Of a DNA stretch of 64,000 bases, positions 60,414-64,000 are shown piece after piece. Position numbers and translations under genes: made by a program. The stretch covers positions 82,868-146,867 of the forward strand of contig CALGPJ010000006.1 in assembly GCA_937960645.1 (NCBI GenBank), written 5' to 3'. The notes under the pieces are model-generated. The model made no database searches and was not told the DNA's origin. It saw only the letters and a list, made by a program, of their open reading frames with translations. The stretch comes from an uncultured Spirochaetia bacterium. GTDB taxonomy: Bacteria > Spirochaetota > Spirochaetia > JABEVK01. How positions within the stretch are numbered: the first letter of the stretch is position 1; every line of letters starts with the position of its first letter.

Positions 60414-60803
60414 ATGCCGGTATATAAAGTACAATACACTGATTCGTCGACCATTCACGTCGAGGCACCGGTCATGTCGGCCTGTTCCAGCTGCCAACTT
60501 TGCCCGACCGCCAAGCGTACCCTCGTTTTGCCGAAGGGGCAGTATGAATATGCACTTCACGAGGAAATCGAATTGCGTCTCAGCAAAAAACAAATCGGCG
60601 GCCTGCTTTTTCTCGCCTTCGTGCTGCCAACCGTTTTGGGAGTTTTGGGCTTGTTTTTGGGAAATGCATTCGGCTTCACGGAGCCTGCTTTAACCTTGAC
60701 AGGATTAGCAGGAATGGGCCTGGGATGGATGGTGATGGCCCTGTACTCCAAACTTCGTGGTCATGTTTTTCTACCGCAAATCGTTGAGGGCCCTCATGCC
60801 TGA
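60414..60803 (+). CDS. RseC/MucC-family protein of the Rnf cluster
   Basis: The 129-residue protein has a Cys cluster near residues 24-30 (ACSSCQLC) and two hydrophobic helices (LLFLAFVLPTVLGVLGLFLG; LTGLAGMGLGWMVMALY), typical of the SoxR-reducing/RseC family. In many anaerobes this gene heads the order rseC-rnfB-rnfC-rnfD-rnfG-rnfE-rnfA, as here. The start is likely leaderless (-10 box 8 bases upstream, no Shine-Dalgarno). Confidence 0.85.
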   Translation: MPVYKVQYTDSSTIHVEAPVMSACSSCQLCPTAKRTLVLPKGQYEYALHEEIELRLSKKQIGGLLFLAFVLPTVLGVLGLFLGNAFGFTEPALTLTGLAGMGLGWMVMALYSKLRGHVFLPQIVEGPHA

Positions 60804-61656
60804 GTACCTCCCCCTTCTGCTCATATCCCTGGGAATCACGGGCGTGCTGGGCCTGGCTGCCGCCACCCTTCTACATGTGCTGGCAAACAGGTTTTCGGTG
60901 GAAACCGACCCGCGCATCGGTCAGGTTCTGGAAGTGTTGCCGGGGATCAACTGCGGAAATTGCGGTCAACCCGGCTGCTCGAGCTTTGCGGAAACCCTGG
61001 TAAAATCTGCGTCGTCGGGAAGCCTCGGAAGTCTTTATTGTCCCCCCGGCGGCGAATCGGTGATGGCTCAGGTCAGTTCCCTTTTGGGGCTTGCCGTGAC
61101 GAAACGCGAACCTCTGGTAGCGCAATTACGTTGCGGGGGAACCTTGAAAACTGCCCCGGAACGTGTTCACTACGAGGGGCCAAAGCGTTGCGCCCTGGCT
61201 CATAATTTGAGCGCCGGCGGCAGCCTCTGCCCCTTTGGTTGTCTGCGGCTTGGGGATTGTGTCGTCAGTTGCGACTATGGGGCCCTCATCATCGACCCGG
61301 ACACGGGACTGCCCACCGTCATACCCGATAAATGCATCGCCTGTGGAGCCTGTGTGCGTGCCTGTCCGAGAAACCTCTTTCACCTCGTTCCTCGGGGCAG
61401 AAAAGAACGGCGAGTTCACGTGGCCTGCCAAAATCACGAAACGGCAGCAGTGGCCCTCAAACTTTGTAAATCCGCTTGTATCGCTTGCGGGAAATGCGCC
61501 GCTGTCTGCCCCGTCAATGCAATAACCGTAGAGAACAATTTGGCGACGATCGACCCCTTGAAATGCATTGCCTGCGGGAAATGCGTTCCGGTCTGCCCAA
61601 CCTCGGCGATCCAGAGCACCTTCCCGGTACCCAGGTCTTCGGAGAAAGAAGCATGA
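60796..61656 (+). CDS. rnfB: Rnf electron transport complex subunit B
   Basis: RnfB takes electrons from ferredoxin. The 286-residue protein has an N-terminal membrane helix (LPLLLISLGITGVLGLAAAT) and the 4Fe-4S motif NCGNCGQPGCSSFA. Several CxxCxxCxxxCP ferredoxin clusters (CIACGACVRACP; CIACGKCAAVCP; CIACGKCVPVCP) follow. The start ATG 60796 is chosen because the membrane helix follows; it overlaps the upstream gene by 8 bases. Confidence 0.95.
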   Translation: MPEYLPLLLISLGITGVLGLAAATLLHVLANRFSVETDPRIGQVLEVLPGINCGNCGQPGCSSFAETLVKSASSGSLGSLYCPPGGESVMAQVSSLLGLAVTKREPLVAQLRCGGTLKTAPERVHYEGPKRCALAHNLSAGGSLCPFGCLRLGDCVVSCDYGALIIDPDTGLPTVIPDKCIACGACVRACPRNLFHLVPRGRKERRVHVACQNHETAAVALKLCKSACIACGKCAAVCPVNAITVENNLATIDPLKCIACGKCVPVCPTSAIQSTFPVPRSSEKEA

Positions 61657-62993
61657 ACACCCTAACCTTTCCCAGAGGGGGCATCCACCCTCCCGAATAC
61701 AAACTCAGCGAGCACGCTCCCATCGAAAATTTTCCCCTTCCAGAAATAGCGGTCATCCCTCTGTCGCAACATGTCGGAGCTCCTGCTCAGTGCCTCGTCA
61801 AAAAAGGCGACAAGGTCAAGGTGGGCACCCTTCTGGGGGAGGCCAACGGCTTCGTGAGCTCCCGTATTCATTCCAGCGTGAGTGGCACAGTGCTCAAAAT
61901 CGAAGATGTTCCGATGGCCAATGCCTACAAGGTCAGTGCCGTATTTGTGAAAGTTGAGGGAGATGTCTGGGAAGAGGGAATTCTACCGGGCAATCAACTG
62001 ATGGCCATCGGCAACATCACCTCGGAACAAATCATTCAAAAAGTCAAGGATGCGGGTATCGTGGGCATGGGAGGGGCGACCTTCCCGGCTCATATCAAGC
62101 TTCAGCTCCCTCCCGGTAAGAAACCCGACACCCTCATCATCGATGGTGCGGAATGTGAGCCCTTTCTGACGGCCGATCACCGGCTCATGTTGGAAAAGCC
62201 CGACGAGATTTTACGGGGTGTTCAACTCATGATGCGCGCTTTGGGGGTCCAACGCGCCATCATCGCCATCGAAGAGAACAAGCAAGACGCCATCGACATT
62301 CTCACGGCCCGAAGTGAAAACCTGCGCAGGGAGATCGCAGTGGTGTCGCTCCGGACCAAATATCCGCAGGGAGGCGAAAAACAGCTCATCAAGGCCGTCC
62401 TTAACCGTGAGGTCCCTTCGGGCAAGCTCCCGATCGACGTCGGCTGCATCGTCAACAACATCGGAACAGCCTTTGCCATTTACGAGGCTGCCCTCCTCAA
62501 CAAGCCCCTTTTCGAACGCATCGTCACGGTGACCGGTCCCAGAGTTCCCCGGCCCGGGAATTATAGGGTGCGCGTGGGAACCCCAGTGTCCCAACTGCTG
62601 ATGGCAGCCGGTGTGGAGCTGGACAAAGTTAGAAAACTGGTAGCCGGCGGTCCGATGATGGGAAAGGCCGGTTCGACTTTGGACTTTCCTGTCACCAAGG
62701 GGACGAGCGGTCTGCTTGTCTTTTACGATGCGGATTGCCAGCCACGTCGGGTTTCCCCCTGTATTCGATGTGCTCGCTGTGTTCAGGCATGCCCGATGGG
62801 ACTGGAGCCTTACCTGTTGGAAAAACTCGGGGAAAAAAACCGCCTCGAGGAAGCGGAAAGGCGTGGGATTATGGACTGCATGGAATGCGGTTCCTGTTCG
62901 TATATCTGCCCGGCCGACCGCCCCATTCTCGACTATATCCGCACCGCCAAGGCCAGAATCCTGAAAATTCGCAGGGAGAAAAAACCGACATGA
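61653..62993 (+). CDS. rnfC: Rnf electron transport complex subunit C
   Basis: RnfC carries FMN/NADH-binding and 4Fe-4S sites and exchanges electrons with NAD. The 446-residue protein has the family start FPRGGIHPPEYK, GMGGATFPAHIKL, DGAECEPFLTADHRLM and, near the C-terminus, two 4Fe-4S motifs (CIRCARCVQACP; CMECGSCSYICP). The start ATG 61653 overlaps rnfB (ATGA), with GGAG upstream. Confidence 0.96.
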   Translation: MNTLTFPRGGIHPPEYKLSEHAPIENFPLPEIAVIPLSQHVGAPAQCLVKKGDKVKVGTLLGEANGFVSSRIHSSVSGTVLKIEDVPMANAYKVSAVFVKVEGDVWEEGILPGNQLMAIGNITSEQIIQKVKDAGIVGMGGATFPAHIKLQLPPGKKPDTLIIDGAECEPFLTADHRLMLEKPDEILRGVQLMMRALGVQRAIIAIEENKQDAIDILTARSENLRREIAVVSLRTKYPQGGEKQLIKAVLNREVPSGKLPIDVGCIVNNIGTAFAIYEAALLNKPLFERIVTVTGPRVPRPGNYRVRVGTPVSQLLMAAGVELDKVRKLVAGGPMMGKAGSTLDFPVTKGTSGLLVFYDADCQPRRVSPCIRCARCVQACPMGLEPYLLEKLGEKNRLEEAERRGIMDCMECGSCSYICPADRPILDYIRTAKARILKIRREKKPT

Positions 62994-63949
62994 GTCTTCT
63001 CACGATTTCCCAGAGTCCCCACCTCAAAGGCCCCATCACCACCCCAAAAATTATGTTGGCAGTCATCCTGGCACTGGTGCCGGGAATGGCCGTTCAATTG
63101 GTTTTTTACGGTCTTGCTTTCCTGCTGGTTCTGGTACAGTTCGTCGTGGCCTGCGTCGTCGTCGAATGGTCGATTCAAAAGTTTTTGCTCAGGGAGATTC
63201 CCTCCGTGACAGACGGCAGTGCCGCCCTGACGGGGGTGTTGCTGGCCCTCAACGTGCCGGCCACCCTGGGCACCTTTCCCATCGTGGCCGGAAGCCTCGT
63301 CGCCATCGGATTCGGCAAAATGGCCTTTGGGGGCATTGGCCGCAACCCCTTCAACCCCGCCCTTGTCGGAAGGGCCTTTCTCACCGCCAGCTTTCCGGTC
63401 GGCATGACCCAATGGCCAAAACCCTTTAGCCTCGGCATGGGCGGAACCGATGTCGTCACCCATGCCACCCCCCTGACCCGACTTCTGGAAGGTACCCAGG
63501 TGATCGGATGGCAGGAAAAAATCGCATCCGGTTTCGACCCCCTGATTTGGAACGCCGAGATCCTCGCCGCCGCCTACCTCGTCGGGGCCCTTTTGTTGAT
63601 ACTTCTTCGGGTGATCCACCTTGCCATTCCCCTGAGTTACCTGATGGGGCTGAGCCTCGTGACCTTGCCGGCATGGCTGGTTGCCCCCTCGCTTCAGGAC
63701 CCTCTTTTCCACATCGTCAACGGTGGGACGATGCTGGGAGCCTTCTACATGGCCACCGACTACAGCACCTCGCCGATGATTCCCAGGGCCATGATTTTAT
63801 ACGGATTATTGGGGGGCATTCTCTGTGCGGTGATTCGGCTCTGGGGAGCCTATCCCGACGGAGTTGCCTATTCCATCCTCATCATGAACGCCGCCGTCCC
63901 CCTGATGAACAGATACATGCAGCCCAGGCGATTCGGGAGCCAACCATGA
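62990..63949 (+). CDS. rnfD: Rnf electron transport complex subunit D
   Basis: RnfD is a membrane subunit with a covalently bound FMN. The 319-residue protein has about eight hydrophobic helices, SVTDGSAALTGVLLALNVP, the GRNPFNPALVGRAFL motif, and the flavin-Thr site in the region VVTHATPLTRLL. Other family members have SGATPL at that point. The start ATG 62990 overlaps rnfC (ATGA). Confidence 0.94.
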   Translation: MSLLTISQSPHLKGPITTPKIMLAVILALVPGMAVQLVFYGLAFLLVLVQFVVACVVVEWSIQKFLLREIPSVTDGSAALTGVLLALNVPATLGTFPIVAGSLVAIGFGKMAFGGIGRNPFNPALVGRAFLTASFPVGMTQWPKPFSLGMGGTDVVTHATPLTRLLEGTQVIGWQEKIASGFDPLIWNAEILAAAYLVGALLLILLRVIHLAIPLSYLMGLSLVTLPAWLVAPSLQDPLFHIVNGGTMLGAFYMATDYSTSPMIPRAMILYGLLGGILCAVIRLWGAYPDGVAYSILIMNAAVPLMNRYMQPRRFGSQP

Positions 63950-64000
63950 GCAAAACTTCTCAACATCCCGGCATGTTTCGGTTGATTGTGACACTCACCG
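63946..64000 (+). CDS. rnfG: Start of Rnf subunit G (truncated by window edge)
   Basis: Only 18 codons (MSKTSQHPGMFRLIVTLT) are present. The start overlaps rnfD by 4 bases (ATGA), and the fragment ends in the beginning of a membrane helix. Position after rnfD is the main reason for the call. Confidence 0.65.
   Translation, partial: MSKTSQHPGMFRLIVTLT

Noticed and set aside
1-64000. tRNA, rRNA, tmRNA, IS elements or prophage genes
   Set aside because: No cloverleaf, transposase, integrase or phage structural gene was recognised, and there is almost no intergenic space to hold them.

Overview
The window looks like chromosome from a Gram-negative, probably anaerobic spirochaete (phylum Spirochaetota). 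The strongest argument is gene order: mutS, ompH/skp, bamA and tamB lie side by side in the order I recall from Treponema pallidum. Other pointers are an outer-membrane machinery (BamA, TamB, Skp, LolCDE, TonB/ExbBD) together with McsA/McsB/ClpC, a cytidylate-kinase-like protein with an unusual P-loop, and an Rnf electron-transport operon. By eye G+C is near 50 percent; the tamB stretch is AT-richer and the opp and rnf stretches GC-richer. The window is almost fully coding: no gene-free gap exceeds about 100 bases. I saw no rRNA, tRNA, IS element, prophage or CRISPR array.

Layout. (1) 1-2884, minus: rimP-nusA-infB (infB runs off the left edge). (2) 2881-6064, minus: mutS-comF, with a STAS gene divergent to it. 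(3) 6649-16742, minus: an envelope run of a putative outer-membrane protein, ExbB, ExbD, a TonB-like protein, TamB, BamA and Skp, closed by a terminator. (4) 16766-18014, plus: tmk and an exported protein; then an RNB-family exoribonuclease on minus. (5) 19875-25563, plus: a complete oppABCDF-type peptide importer. (6) 25560-31166, minus: two signal peptidases, yebC, ruvC-ruvA-ruvB, queA. (7) 31233-33920, plus: a PEGA/FGE-like membrane protein, smpB, a J-domain protein; then a lipoprotein (minus), galU (plus), alr and a GGDEF/EAL response regulator (minus). (8) 38703-59313, minus: a tightly packed run including a Cas2-fold protein, prfB with its programmed frameshift, a PEGA protein, ftsY, lolCDE, an rRNA-methyltransferase-like gene, mcsA-mcsB-clpC, a TPR protein, murC, yicC, a cmk-like gene, rpoZ and miaA. 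(9) 59356-64000: a dihydroorotate-dehydrogenase-like gene divergent from an Rnf operon (RseC-like, rnfB, rnfC, rnfD, start of rnfG).

Genes within runs are joined by 1-30 nt overlaps, often ATGA or TTGA, so translational coupling appears to be the main mode of expression. In contrast, several first genes have a -10 box only 7-8 bases before the start codon and no Shine-Dalgarno site, which predicts leaderless mRNAs. Four divergent gene pairs use interleaved -10 or -35 elements.

Most notable: miaA appears to start at AUC; the McsB homologue has lost its catalytic residues while keeping its C-terminal region; a solitary Cas2-fold protein sits with a small basic protein upstream of prfB; a Ton-type energy module is placed directly ahead of tamB-bamA-skp; and both nucleotide kinases (tmk and cmk-like) lack the P-loop lysine.
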